Shown here: positions 40,801 through 51,903 of the stretch, one piece after another
Layout of the letters: each line of letters begins with the position of its first letter
Numbering within the stretch: position 1 is the stretch's first letter
Source: Rhopalosiphum padi
Taxonomy: Eukaryota; Arthropoda; Insecta; Hemiptera; Aphididae
Assembly (NCBI RefSeq): GCF_020882245.1
Contig: NC_083598.1
Coordinates: 51,931,858 to 51,995,857, forward strand
Reading direction: 5' to 3'
Length of the DNA stretch: 64,000 nt
Program-made: the position numbers and the translations under genes
The notes under the pieces: generated by a model
What the model saw: the letters and a program-made list of their open reading frames with translations, nothing else
Told to the model about the DNA's origin: nothing
The model's database searches: none

Positions 40801-43800
40801 AAATAATTATTTTAAGGGCGAATATCCAATGTTGTAAAAATTAATAATATTAAATTATTAACAAATATAAACATTTAAACAAATATTGTGACTATTAATT
40901 TTCAATATTTTTCAACTAAGAAATTAACAACCTACAAACTTCGTATTAAATTTTCATTCAGTAAATAATTTTTAATCAACATTTATACACACACGAAAAC
41001 AGTAATAAGTAATAACTAACATTTAAATTTTGTATAACAAATTGGTTTTAATTACAAAAATTATATTCGTGCCCATTTCCTATAAAAATAAATTTTTATT
41101 TAATGTACATAACGGATCACTACTAATAAGTTGTGTCTCAAGCATGGAATAAATGTGTCTATCATTTATGTTCAGATTGCACGAACTGTATCTGATAGAA
41201 TTTTTTGTGTTATACAAATTGTGTCCTGATGAAAAAAAAAGTAAGCAAACTTACACAACTTGTGTACCAATAAACTCAAATCGCGAAAATTCTTCATTAT
41301 AATATTATATGTCATACATTTTATTTATTGTTTAAAAATGAATGTTATTTTGTAATATTTGTAATAAACATAAATTAAAAATAAAAATAATTACACAATA
41401 ACGCACAAGACAACAATTAAAATTAAATTGTTTTTATTAATTCAAATCATAATATTATAGATTCACATATAATATTTCACACAGAAATAAAATATTATGT
41501 GGTTTCGTTATATTTAAAAATTATTATGATTAATATAAATTAAGGGTGAAAAAATATAAATAAATACGTAATGGCAACAATTGAAAAATTATATAAATTA
41601 AAATATTTTTAATAATTGAATTTTTATCAAAACACAATTTGTGTGCCTTTTGACATATTGCAATTTGAGACATAATTCGTACCTATACTAATATCAAATA
41701 TGCAGTTATAATATATCTATTTAAAAATATTAATTTAATATCGTATATTGATCTCAATATGCATACATGTTTTTGTGCTGTTTTACTTTTTCCGGAAAAA
41801 ATTAAAATGTTTATTATTAAAATATCATTATAAATTATACCTTTCAAACAGCTGCAGAACGATCTTAGCTCAGGGAGCAATTGGCTTTTGATCAACGGGC
41901 AGTCTGGTTGATCGTCAGAAGGTTCGTCGGCTGTTTGTGGTATGGCTAATGCTGGTATGAACACATATTCAATGATTTTGGCAATGCTCTTGACCAATCC
42001 TTTTTTTTCCGCGTCCAGAGTTCCACAGATCAAATCTTTGTGAAAACCTTCTTCTGGCAACTGTTTGGTGGTATTAAGACGGATGATGTAAATGCAAATT
42101 CCTGTCAACCCGACTTCCCAACCATCTGTGAGGAAGAGTTTCTTTTTTTTGGGCTTTGACATTATGCTGAGTCTTCGTTGAAGGTTTCTGCTGCTATTAT
42201 TGGGCTTTAACTGAACCTGAATATGACAGCAAAACTAGTATCAGGTTAATAGTGAAGTTTTAACCTATGTTGTAATTGTAAAAAAAAAAAAATCATGAAT
42301 ATATGAAAAATAATACGTAAATATACGTTAGTGATGGACAAACTCTCACCAGGAATGTTTTACATAAAACTGAATACTTTGTAAAACTCTTTATTTTAAC
42401 CTCGATTTTTATTACAAAATTTACACGCTATTTACAATTAATAAATTAATTATTATATATATATAAAACAATTAAATATTTTGTATTTCTTAAAATCATG
42501 AAAATGTACAAATTATCTTTAGTTAAAAATTCATAACATTTTTTAATATTTATATTTTAAATTTTAAAATTGAATGGAAGGATATAATATAGAACATATT
42601 ACTTACAAGAATTTCAAAAAAATATGGAGTATAATTTCACAAATATTTTTATGAACGTTTCAAGTTAAAATATTGATGAAATTGGATAGGTATTCTCGCG
42701 TACAACAATGATTCCAATAATTTTAATTTGACGTTCAAAAACTTAAAACATTCTACTATTACCTTTATAAATTATGATTTATTACTCAATGAAATTTTCT
42801 ATATTTTTAAACTAAATTAACTATTTATTATAGTAAATTTGATATTTTCAGCATATTTAATTTAATCTACTGTATTACTATTAGGAAAATAAATTATTCT
42901 AATATAAAATATATCATAAAAACATAAAATGTACTTCTAGTTATATTAGTTATACCTTATACACGCTGATAAACCTCTGCTTAGAACCGTCTTTCGTATT
43001 CAATTGGCGAATTATAATTTAACAAATCCATTAATCCATTACAGTGACCAACTCAATGATAAGTTACAACTCAACATGTAGTCCTATACTCCTATTGTGT
43101 ATTTATCGGATTTCCTAGTTGCCGTTTTATTTTTAGTTTATGATGATTATTACTTATTAGTAATAAATTTTATTACGCAGGTAATGTATAATGTCAAATG
43201 TTTTTGAAAATCATATTTTGTTTTGCTTTCTTTAAATGCTTTGGATGTATACATATACAAAATTTACATCATCGTACTTTTCAGACACATTTTTTTTAGG
43301 TTAATTATTTTTTGATATGTCAAAAAATATTCCTTAGCTGGAAATATTATTTCAGTCAATAATATTTATTTATTTATTTGTTCATTTTGACGAGCAAGAT
43401 GATCAATAAAAAGTGAATATAGTTTATTTTCGTAGGTATTTGTATAGTAAATACGTATTTTTGTAGACATTCCTAGGAAAAATAAGTTATAAGATTTTTG
43501 TATGCGTTAATGAAAAAATAGAGCACCTATATATAATCGTTATACCTACGTGATGAATATACCCTAAAGCCTACACTTCACAATTTTAACTGTGAAGTTG
43601 CTGCACTTAGGTATTATTTCAAATTGTCTATACTCTATATAGTCTATTATACGCCTTCATAAATATAATTAAATTAATTGATAAATTTAGTATGTACGAG
43701 TATTCTGTACAAATTAAAAAAAAATCCGGCATTTTTTTTAGTTTTTAAAATTATGCAAATTGGTTTTTAAATAAATATTATGTGATGAATAAATTAATAT

Positions 43801-44658
43801 TAAATTGCGATTCGTGATATTTAATCATTATGCGTATTATATTACCGCCATTTCGAACGATTCGGTATCTTCGACTTCAACATCTTGATAGAACCACATT
43901 AGTTTAGATCTACCGTGTGGCAGGAATAACTCGTTGATCTGATCCAACTTAAATATAAGTTTAAAGAAAAATTGTTAAACGAATTTAATTTGTTGACAGT
44001 TGCACGCAGTCTGTATTTAAATAACATATTTATATACCATGTTGGATTCGAACACATAATCCATGACGGAATTTCTCGGTAGACCAGTGTGGTCAATGAG
44101 TAATTGGAACGTGAACTCCAGACGAGGGTCCATTTCCCCCCGTCTGGCTTTTCGCTCGCATTCTTCTCGGCGTCTCTAAAAAATACAAAAATCGGAGAAT
44201 TTTATATTTGATAGGAATAAATTGCTGTAATTGTGTTTATCGATACCAATGAATGATTAATATAAATTAATTCATAGTTTGCTTCAAATTTAACTCTAAA
44301 GACTTTTACATAAGTACCTATAATAAATACGCGCTGAATAAATTTAATAATAGTACATTTTTTTTTAAAATTATTTCTGTTAAATACCCCCAACATGATC
44401 TCACTGGATTCTAATAAATTGGTATCAACATTTCGCAAATTTTATGTAACTCGTTAACAAGTAAAATAATTCGTTTTCTAATTTGTCCCTAAGTCTAAAT
44501 GTTTATACATACGATTGTCTAAGTTTCATTAAGTAACAATATATTGGAATTAAAATTTTATTAAGACTCACTTGCAGCGCTTCGTTTAATGGCAATGACG
44601 TAAAGTCTATGTCTTGTTCTTTTGATTCGGGATCGTCCTCGGGATTCGGTAAAAGCAT
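16856..44658 (-). CDS. DNAH5/8: Axonemal dynein heavy chain, DNAH5/DNAH8 class (outer-arm gamma type), complete, 63 coding exons
   Basis: This is the motor subunit of the axonemal outer dynein arm, which drives microtubule sliding in flagella; in an insect that means mainly sperm and chordotonal cilia. The 63 exons I placed sum to 14,157 nt with phases matching at every junction, giving 4,718 residues (vertebrate DNAH5 is about 4,600). Visible landmarks: DHC_N1 tail (about 200-800), linker (about 1,250-1,960), AAA1 P-loop GPAGTGKT at 2034-2041, AAA2 GPTGSGKT at 2316-2323, AAA3 GEQGSGKT at 2685-2692, AAA4 GVGGSGKQ at 3049-3056, coiled-coil stalk with microtubule-binding tip (about 3,300-3,610), AAA5/6 and C-terminal domain ending GVALLCDIK. 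Alignment from memory with DNAH5/8 is close over the whole motor, including the DNAH5-like KKPK/LTGxC N-terminal block. Start: ATG at 44658 (first exon 44572-44658), with two alternative first exons upstream. Introns are GT-AG except one GC-AG. No stop or frameshift was found, so it looks functional. DNAH5 and DNAH8 cannot be separated here; Drosophila kl-3 belongs to this class. Confidence 0.97.
17243..18595 (-). other. Last dynein intron (1.35 kb), nothing recognised
   Basis: Bounded by a GTAATA donor at 18590-18595 and a TAG acceptor at 17243. AT-rich; no nested gene or clear element identified. Confidence 0.6.
20579..21272 (-). other. Dynein intron 54 (694 bp), nothing recognised
   Basis: Lies between exon 54 (ends LLQ) and exon 55 (MAIKFTNEPPQG). 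AT-rich with no distinct element. Confidence 0.6.
22310..23028 (-). other. Dynein intron 50 with a (TA)n tract and a CG-rich patch
   Basis: Contains a TA microsatellite at about 22346-22370 and a locally CG-rich segment at 22770-22855 (GCGCGGGCGCGTGATTGG), unusual among these introns. The patch could be a transposon fragment or a cryptic promoter. Confidence 0.5.
24335..27183 (-). other. DNAH5/8: Dynein exons 42-46: stalk coiled coil and microtubule-binding tip (residues 3184-3665)
   Basis: Exons: 26734-27183, 26312-26656, 24924-25139, 24589-24854, 24335-24503. Exon 42 has VGEKFRNRALRFPALVSGCTIDWF and ATHVTPKSYLNFI, typical of the end of AAA4. Heptad-like runs in exon 43 (IAKEKAIAEEKLEAARPALEEAE) and exon 45 form the two antiparallel stalk helices. 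Between them LGRPPHLIMRIMDCV, YNMDTAKRVCGDVAGL and the WTKAMAFF turn mark the microtubule-binding domain, split across exons 43 and 44 by an intron of about 1.17 kb (25140-26311). That intron is AT-rich and I recognise nothing in it. Confidence 0.94.
27246..30733 (-). other. DNAH5/8: Dynein exons 31-41: AAA3 and AAA4 (residues 2512-3183), with an acidic insertion
   Basis: Exons: 30564-30733, 30309-30499, 29970-30247, 29656-29896, 29376-29581, 28378-28541, 28154-28276, 27902-28094, 27713-27843, 27480-27628, 27246-27415. Exon 31 encodes LLLLQGLIPKKP and then an acidic run of about 25 residues (mostly Glu/Asp, from about residue 2524) before AAA3. The AAA3 P-loop GEQGSGKT (K2691) and its Walker B (FIDDINLPEVNEWGDQ) are intact. 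Exon 35 has the HPGGGRNDIPSRLKRQF motif. AAA4 has P-loop GVGGSGKQS (K3055); its Walker B reads FIFTDLDIKEE where DNAH5 has FIFTDNEIKDE, so the usual Glu is Asp. The intron between exons 35 and 36 (28542-29375) contains an inverted-repeat element. Confidence 0.94.
28715..29190. mobile_element. Inverted-repeat element (about 475 bp) in dynein intron 35
   Basis: About 70-75 bases at 28715-28790 reappear reverse-complemented at about 29115-29190, including GGTATATAAATAC, ATTTTCAGATAAATTTCAAA and TTTTTTA-GAGCTA. No coding capacity. It fits a non-autonomous DNA transposon with long terminal inverts. Confidence 0.7.
30801..32944 (-). other. DNAH5/8: Dynein exons 25-30: AAA1 and AAA2 (residues 1958-2511)
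   Basis: Exons: 32772-32944, 32330-32696, 31930-32263, 31695-31852, 31374-31492, 30801-31311. AAA1 is the main ATPase site of the motor. Its P-loop GPAGTGKT (K2040) and Walker B region WGCFDEFNRI are intact, as is the following NPGYAGRKELPENLK loop. AAA2 has P-loop GPTGSGKT (K2322), then the MRMNPKAITAAQMFGRLD segment and GPVDSIWIENLNSVLDDNK, both strongly conserved in outer-arm chains. No catalytic residue appears lost. The sequence preceding the AAA1 P-loop reads MSMGSSPC where vertebrate DNAH5 has MSMGGAPA, a mild change outside the loop itself. Confidence 0.96.
33678..36185 (-). other. DNAH5/8: Dynein exons 19-24: linker (residues 1254-1957)
   Basis: Exons: 35668-36185, 34896-35575, 34676-34840, 34446-34598, 34006-34375, 33678-33902. 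This is the DHC_N2 linker, the lever that docks on the AAA ring and produces the power stroke. Diagnostic stretches include ERPIRDLDDIRM, SPREASDRLIMFQ, FQNRCRKLPKGLKEW, RGELLLRGDTTAETIGQLED, FVGGDIAKQLPKEAKRFSKI, PSVVICCVGDD and FPRFFFVSDPALLEILGQ, all in the DNAH5/8 order. Exon 23 is started at the acceptor that restores GYLERKRTMFPR. The following intron (32945-33677) holds only AT-rich sequence and a short hairpin near 33120-33151. Confidence 0.95.
40310..41840 (-). other. Dynein intron 4 (1.5 kb), nothing recognised
   Basis: Very AT-rich; no nested exon or clear element seen. Confidence 0.55.
42217..43845 (-). other. Dynein intron 3 (1.6 kb) with a dispersed-repeat fragment
   Basis: At about 42635-42700 a segment like ATGAACGTTTCAAGTTAAAA resembles units seen at 49.8-50.45 kb. 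Nothing else recognised. Confidence 0.45.
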
Positions 44659-45285
44659 TTCAAATGATAATTTTTAACCTCACTAATATTATACAATAAA
44701 TATTATTTTTGTCGTATATAATATGTAACTGCAGGTATATCTATGTTAATATATTGTATTCGCGTACAGAAACTATCGGAATCGGACGTACAGTGGCACG
44801 GAGTCGTAAGTAAATACTAAACATGATATATTGTATGCAGCTATGTAGGCGTATAACAGAGCGCGTATCGTGACGAAAAACCGAGAATAAATAATATGAT
44901 ATCGATGATAAATGATGCATATACGATAATATATGTATCATTGCACGCTTGATATCCATCGGATAACTGAACAACTTCTTGTTCCAAAAATAATATGACG
45001 TGTGTGGTTTATATTAAATGCATATATATGCATATCAATAGGTATAGTATTTAGGTTTGCCAGTTATAATACATACTTATATAAAAACTAGACTATTAAA
45101 TTATGTATATACAGTTTTCGTATTGTTTATATCGTAAATGCAGTGACTTAAATGAAAAAAAAATTCCCATAATTTATTTTCCTAACCGGCACGCGAATTT
45201 CCGTGTGTGCACACTTGGAATATCTGTGTGACGTTTTACGACGACGACAGTGAATAATTTGCTTGCCGTTGTAAAAATGGCTACA

Positions 45286-46216
45286 TACAGGGTGATTCAC
45301 CAAACATATACACCTCCAGTTTTTTTCTGCAATAACAAACTTATTCAAAATATAACTTTTGTAATATTTTTAATACCTATAAACATCATATTTTCAAATT
45401 ATTGAGGTTTTCTATACTAAACTTAAGGAAAGTGCTTAATATTGATGATACAAACTTCTGTTTTTCAAAAGAGAACCCCCTCTTTTCTACTGTAAATGAT
45501 AAAGAGAATAATTTTCTATACATTTCATTGTACCTTATTCAAAATTCAAACGAATAGTTTCGCATTTGTTAAAATGTGTATAACAAAGACAATAGTTTTT
45601 AAAAATGGTTTTACAAAAATATAAATTTAATTTAATAATCTTTATCCAGTATAAAATAATCCACTTCAGTGTTTCACTCAATCTACCACCTCTTTGTGTC
45701 CCTCATGTCGACACAAACTATTAAAATATTTAGCTAACAATAAACCCCGCTGTCGAACGCCAATACATATTTTAGTTAAACATTTTTTTTCCTATTTAAT
45801 TGTTGTATAATTTACTTAATTATACATGTGTCTACTTAGTTAACTTTATAATTTGCTATCAAACCACATCATTAAAAAAAAAAAGCCTAGCCCGTTAAAT
45901 AAATAAATTTTTACCACCTGACCTAACCTAACCTAACCCTCACATCACCCTAATCTATCATCAATCATCCTATATCAGTTTACAAAAATAAATAACCCGA
46001 AAACTACTCATTTGAATTTGGATTTTGAATTTTGATACATCAACATTTTCAGAAATATTATGTGCTAGACAATGTACAGTAGAAAGGTAGGTTTCCATTT
46101 GATAAATAAAAGTTTATAATTTATATCATCATAGAACCCTTCTTAAGTATTACAAAAAAAGATTGCATTATTTAATATAAAAACGAGCGAACATGGTTGG
46201 TGAATTACCTTATTGT
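45286..46216. mobile_element. DNA element (about 930 bp) with terminal inverts
   Basis: Left end TACAGGGTGATTCACCAAAC and the complement of the right end (TACAATAAGGTAATTCACCAAC) match over about 18 bases. No transposase frame is present. It lies upstream of the 44.66 kb dynein start and contains the telomere-like CCTAA units. Confidence 0.5.
45920..45941. repeat. Short interstitial (CCTAA)n, telomere-like
   Basis: CCTGACCTAACCTAACCTAA contains three perfect CCTAA units plus a near-match, the complement of the insect telomeric TTAGG repeat. Too short to be a telomere; chance or an ancient insertion is possible. Confidence 0.6.
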
Positions 46217-46911
46217 ATATATAAATTCATATAGATACAACCGATACCGAATACAATAATATACGGGTTTATTGCACGTATATTATAGATAACCTAAATA
46301 TAATATAAGTAATAGATATCAAACTTTATAAACGTAAATCATCATCTTATAGGTACAATATACGCGTATATCGTGTATACGTAAAACAGTCAAACAGATT
46401 TATTTTATGTATCATGAGTATTATATATCGTCGTTATTATTACTATTATGTCAATACACATTTATATTACAATAACATAATATAGATATTTTATTATAGT
46501 TACAGCAAGTAAAACGGTATAAGACCGAAACCGAAGTTTGGAGTCATATATTATTATTGTGTTGAAATAATATTGTACGATCGATGTATACGCGCAGTGC
46601 GGCATCAATTCGTTTTTAAATGGCTTGAGTTAAACAAGTTGTATGCTCCCATAATCACCTACTCTAAAAATATGTTACCATGTATTATAAAAGCATACAT
46701 AATAAGATAATACGAATTTGACTTTTTTTTAAAAATTAAATTATAGAAAACGCAGATCACTCAGTTTGAATATAAGGTAATTGCACTGCTATACAGGACA
46801 CTATACACTTATTATTCGATAAAAATACTCTGGTGTATTTACCGCACATGGTGTTCGAAATCAACGGATTTAGATATACGTGTGTAGTGTGGACGTGTAT
46901 ATAGTACTGAC

Positions 46912-46989
46912 CTGTGCGTCGGAGTTTAACCTTTTGACTTTTATTCGACGCCTTTTAACGCGGTTGAAAGGCGCTGCCATTGACGCCAT
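46912..46989 (-). other. Candidate alternative first coding exon of the dynein gene (26 codons)
   Basis: ATG at 46989 opens a 26-codon reading frame (basic centre RVKRRRIKVKR) that ends in CAG directly before a GTCAGT donor, in phase 0. That phase fits dynein exon 2 (44038-44175), which starts with RRREECER. Splicing to the 44.66 kb first exon would meet a TGA at once, so this exon would have to skip it. A second ATG at 46980 is in the same frame. CpG content is raised around it relative to flanking DNA. Use of this exon is inferred from ATG, frame and donor only. Confidence 0.45.
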
Positions 46990-48417
46990 TGACGTGTGTG
47001 TGTGAAATCGAACAAAATCCGTATTATATACTACTATACAGTATTATTTTATTATGGGTTATAACTTATAACATTCGTCAACCGTACACAATACGTATAC
47101 GGTATACAGTTTAAACGCAGATCCATTACCTATATTACGCGCGGTAAGATCGGAAGAATGATTAACGATTTATATAACTGTATAACAATAGGTAGCTGAG
47201 TATACACGATGCGCTATATTGTATGAACACCTGAAAAATAGTGGTTCACCTTTCACCCCGTCCTGCTGTTGCGAAGGTGTTTTACCGATCACTCTTACTT
47301 CATGGTATCATCTAGTTCCCATGACGACATTCACGCAACGAATTAAAGTGTTAATCTATTATATTATTGACTTTTATCACTGGAACACGAATTAAAAGGT
47401 TTTTGGTTTACATAAAACTATATTGTTTATCGTAATATCTATTATTAATTATTATATTATAGTATTATACCTATTATATTAGAATATAAGTACAGATAAA
47501 CTTTCTGAATTTTTTTTTGTTTCAAATTCTTTTGAAACAATGCGTTGCCAGTTTGTCACACGTGATTATTATGTTTTATATACTACCTTATTTCTTTTGC
47601 CATTTCTTGAAAGTTTGATGTGACTTAAACGTTACTCGTTATTCGTGCAGTTACTCAATAAAAGCCAAAAGAGAATAATATATATAAGTATATAACCAGA
47701 TAACCTACACACATAATATAAACAATAATAGTACCTATATATAGAGAGATATTTAATTGTTTGAGTGTCAACTAAAAAGATATTAGCTTAATTTTGGATT
47801 AATTATATTTAAATTAAGTTAATTTGTACATTTATTTTTAAGTGATAATTTTTTTTTTTTGAAAATTTCAAATCATCTGATTATTATTTATTTCTTACAC
47901 ATTTTTTAAAATGTGGAATTTGTTTCACCATAGTGACCTCTGTCAGTACAATTTTTACGTTTCTCATTTGAAAAAAAAATATAAAGAATTTGAAAATATG
48001 GTCTTTTAATTTTTAAATACAATATTTAAAAATTCTAAAAATCCTATATTTAGAATAAATGCATTATTGAAAATAAAAGGGTTGCGTAGTGGAACATTCT
48101 CATTGAATCAACTTGTATTGTTTCATATACATATACAACATACTCAGTCAACAACTGTAAAAACTTAAAATCGGTTGGTCACCCGAGACTTTTATTCAAG
48201 TGGCGCATGATAATGGAGACTGTCACATTATTGTCACTTTTAATATTATCTTAAAATTAGTACATTTTTAAGAATTGAAATACTATGGTATACGAGATAT
48301 TTTCAACTTGGCCTAAAGCTATGGATTACTTAATAGCTTAATGTTTATTTAAATCTACTCATTTACTATTATTATGATTCACTAGTCACTTGAATTTTAA
48401 TTAAATATGATCATAAC

Positions 48418-48831
48418 ATGAGTTCATCTCGCAAAAAAGGTAATATAAATATTTACGTGTAAAAAAAATATTGAAAAATTCGAAATTTTTTTCGAAAACA
48501 ATTTCTAAAAAATATCCGTCAGTGTTACCTACCTATTTTATTTACAGGACGGGTGTCAAGACACGACTAGACACCGTAATTGGTTTGACGAAAAGAGCTA
48601 ATGAAAGTATCGTGTTAGCGGAAAAAAATGAAGAACACGACATTAGCGATGATTTTCAATGGAAAAAAGATAGGTAACATTATAGTTGTAATATATTAAC
48701 ATTTTATAAAACGGTATTGATGATTAAGTTAAAACATTATTATGTGTTTATTGACGATAACGATGATGTTGTTTGCACATAGTTATGAAAAGAAAAAAGA
48801 TTTTATTGTCACGCCTGCACCGAAAGTTTAA
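48418..48831 (+). CDS. Candidate small opposite-strand gene (three exons, about 65 codons), frame broken by one base
   Basis: Three pieces look like exons: 48418-48439 (ATG AGT TCA TCT CGC, six A, then G before GTAATA), 48548-48673 (acceptor TTTACAG, donor GTAACA) and 48783-48831 (acceptor ACATAG, stop TAA). Exons 2 and 3 join in perfect phase and end in KKKDFIVTPAPKV. Exon 1 is one base short of the phase exon 2 needs; one more A in its A-run would make a continuous frame of about 65 codons rich in Lys/Glu/Asp. So this is either a real gene with a sequence or allelic indel, a pseudogene, or exon 1 is the wrong start. I do not recognise the protein. It has no signal peptide or membrane segment. 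It lies antisense within the interval between dynein exon 2 and the 52.4 kb candidate first exon. Confidence 0.4.
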
Positions 48832-49629
48832 TTTTCCATGGCGGTCGAAGCATTATTGGAAAATTACTTTTTTCCGTCTGATGGGTAGACATATTATTAT
48901 TTTTATCAGATTTAAATGATACGTATCGATACATTTTGTTTATACTTTATAGTCTATCAAAACAAATACTGACCGCTGGTTACTTCCGTGCTGTTCAAAT
49001 AGTTTGTGTAGATACCGAGAACAGTATTCATTATGGATTATAATAATTTATAGTATTATCGATAAAGAAGGTTTCAGAAAGCGGCTTATAGCCGCAATTT
49101 CAATAACTCACTTCACTTCTCATCATAATTGCCACAATACTGTTATTATTTTTTTGTTTAAAGTTTCGATGAGTTGAGTGGCGCATTGAACGGTTATAGC
49201 TCACTAGAAAGCTATCAAATAAATTTTGGTTTACTATAATATTACACCACTTACCTAGTTACCTATATTTTAAATATGTACTTATAATTATAAGTTATAA
49301 TAATATTTAATAACATTTATATCTAATTGACTGACTGCTCGATTAAAATTCGAATTTTTTTTGTGTGTATGAGTATACGATAACATGCTTCAATATTCAA
49401 AAAGGGCGTGGTTTGGGATATATTAAAATATTAAATTGGATTTAGTTTGTACTTTAGAGAAGACAAACTTAAAAATGTAAGGAAAAATAAAGTTTTTACG
49501 TAAATTTGATATAATTCAAAACAAATAACCGTATAGATACTTGATTTTTTCACAAAATGTTTATACCTATTATCAGTTTACATTTACTATAAAATGTTCA
49601 AAATATTTGAATAATTGTTGAGATATTTA

Positions 49630-50470
49630 TATTTTGTATTTTATATTTTATAGTAAGTATAAGAAATTTTCTTAGTTTTTTTTGTTTAAACATAAATGTC
49701 GATTAAAATTATTTTCTGAATAGAAATGCTAGAAAATTCAATATAAAGTTCCTTATAAGTTGTTAATTTATAAATTAAAAAATAACGAAAATCTGTAGTC
49801 ACAATTCTTAATAAGCACTTTAAGTTATAATGTTGACATAATTAATAAAAATTGCGGAAATTAGCAAATTATTTTGTGGTTAGAAATTCATAATTTTTTT
49901 TGTTTTACCTAAGATTTTAATATTTCATACAAAGATCTTTATTAGTTTTTCAATTCATAAATCAAATAAAAATTCTATACCAAAAACTCAAATTAATTTT
50001 TTATGAGCATTTCAAGCTCAAATGTTTTTGACATTACATGATATTCAAATTTTATCTCCTTTTTAAAATTGTTTAATTCTTTTTGAGTTAATTATAAGCA
50101 TGAGCTATTTAAATTTTTTTTTCGAAAAATGTCAATAAAAAATTATTCACTTTTTTCATTGGGTCAACTTTTTCAAGAATTTAATATAAGATCCCGTAAA
50201 AGTTATTCTTTAATTTGTAGAAAAATATTATAAATACCTAGGCACAAATTTTTTATATGCATTTGAAGTTAAAATTATGAAGAAATTCGTCAACATTGTA
50301 AAAAATTGCAAATTATTTTGTAGTTAAAAATGTATTTTATTTTGTATTTAAAAGTTTTGAAAATTTAATGTAAGATTCTTCATAAGTAGTTCAAACTAAA
50401 ACCATAAAATCTAAAACATGTATTTAAACAATTACTTTTTATAGAGATTTTAAGTTCCAATTTGTATTAA
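49630..50470. repeat. Degenerate AT-rich repeat array
   Basis: Related blocks recur, for example GCAAATTATTTTGTGGTTAGAAA (about 49864) and GCAAATTATTTTGTAGTTAAAAA (about 50308), each preceded by a TTTAAGTT/TTGAAGTT segment and a GTTGACAT/GTCAACAT segment, about 440 bases apart. Related to the fragment near 42635. Likely part of a high-copy repeat. Confidence 0.5.
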
Positions 50471-50489
50471 ATTACTTATTTAAACAATA

Positions 50490-50935
50490 AATAACGATAT
50501 ATTGTGTTATCTTCGTCTTACAAATGTAAAACACAGCAAAAACTGTTTTGCGCGTGAAAGAACCGAGAAGGCTACAGTAATAACAAAAATAAACGAAATT
50601 TTTACCACATAAAAAAGAGATCATTGGCTGGAAATGTCGTTTTTATTGTTTAGATATCGTAACTAAAAAAAAAGTTATTAAAGTTCAAAATTAATGTATT
50701 TTGAAACAATAAGACAATTTTTCCTAGGTACTAATGATATCAAAAAAATAAAAACGATATTTCACAGATAATGTTCTTAAGTATATTATATATATATATA
50801 TATCAATTTGAAGTCTTAACTATCACTACAGCTTGAGTGGTTCTATCCCGCACAAAACAGCTTTTGCTATGTTTTACATTTGTAAGACGGAGACAACACA
50901 TGCGGGTGTAGTACTGTAGTGTCTTCTTATAATTA
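50490..50935. mobile_element. Foldback MITE related to the 11.1 kb element
   Basis: CTTCGTCTTACAAATGTAAA at about 50510 pairs with the complement of the segment at about 50870-50890. The match continues inward (CACAGCAAAAACTGTTTTGCG against its complement). The right end carries GACGGAGACAACACATGCGG, the same outer sequence as the AKTIP-intron element, but the interior differs. Confidence 0.7.
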
Positions 50936-51903
50936 TTTTGTTATTATTTAAAAATATTATTAATAAATAATATGAACTTAAACTTTTATGTATTTTATAT
51001 TATTATGAATTTACTCTAGGCAATAATATTTTTGATTTTTTTTAAAATATTATGTATTTATATAGATTCTATAAATCTATGTATATCCAGTGTTTTACGG
51101 TATACATTTTTATGTATTGAATTTATTATATTATATTATATTATTTTTTATATTTATATTCAGGTTTGAATTATTAAATTAAAAACGTATTTTTGTAAAA
51201 TTTAACGTAGTATATTTAAAAAAAAATTAAAAAATGATAACGATAAAAAATTTCAAATTAAAAAAATGCATAAACCCTAAATATATAGTAACTATGGAGA
51301 AAAATAAATAATGTATGTAATAAAATAATTAATGATAACCGCTTAGATCATTACACACTTCATTTTTAGGTTGATAAGAATAAATTTGACGTTTTATGCT
51401 ATTAAATAATGTTATACTCGTAAATATATTTATTCGAAAAGTTTTTTTATTAATAAATTGATTCAAAAATGATTTTTTGTTATGTAATTTAGGTATTTAC
51501 CTACATTTTTTCCATAGTAATATTATGTATAATTACATAATATTTAAAAATTTACAAGTATAATTTAATAATAGTATTTTTTAAAACAAACATCATTTTA
51601 AATACATACATTTTAATTAGTTTGTTTTGCATAATTTCGCATATTTTGTAATATATTCGTATTTTCGTTATTTTTCGTATTATAGTCGTAGGTATTTTCT
51701 GTTTTTTTGTGTATTAAATCCACAGCCCTGATTAGTGGTTTTGATAATTATTTATAATTTATATTAGCGTAATAATGGACCAAATCATTTTAAACGTACT
51801 TCTGTTGCACTCTAAAAGGTTATACTAAAGACGATAAAAGTTAACAAAAACATACGCTCAACAAACAAGTATTTATTTTTTGTGTTTTTATAATAAATTC
51901 AAA

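Larger units (their letters stand above)
36245..44658 (-). other. DNAH5/8: Dynein exons 1-18: N-terminus and tail (residues 1-1253)
   Basis: Exons in order: 44572-44658, 44038-44175, 43846-43947, 41841-42216, 40149-40309, 39971-40096, 39601-39873, 38920-39534, 38711-38858, 38444-38625, 38171-38377, 37897-38093, 37681-37828, 37489-37615, 37178-37432, 36954-37097, 36507-36784, 36245-36440. This part binds intermediate and light chains and other heavy chains at the base of the outer arm. Exon 4 encodes a basic KPKKKK stretch followed by TDGWEVGLTGIC, matching the DNAH5 N-terminal block. Exons 7-8 carry the conserved LEKCCHSLY, YNTTEKISSL and FGKFDAFCDRL segments of DHC_N1. Two introns needed care. 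The one between exons 5 and 6 is only about 52 bases; without removing it the frame runs into a stop. The exon 13 donor was set at TTG/GTTTGT because that restores both phase and the family spacing to LVEEAVEEI. Exon 17 begins at a TTAGCAG tandem acceptor. The largest intron, 40310-41840, is AT-rich with nothing recognised. Confidence 0.9.
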
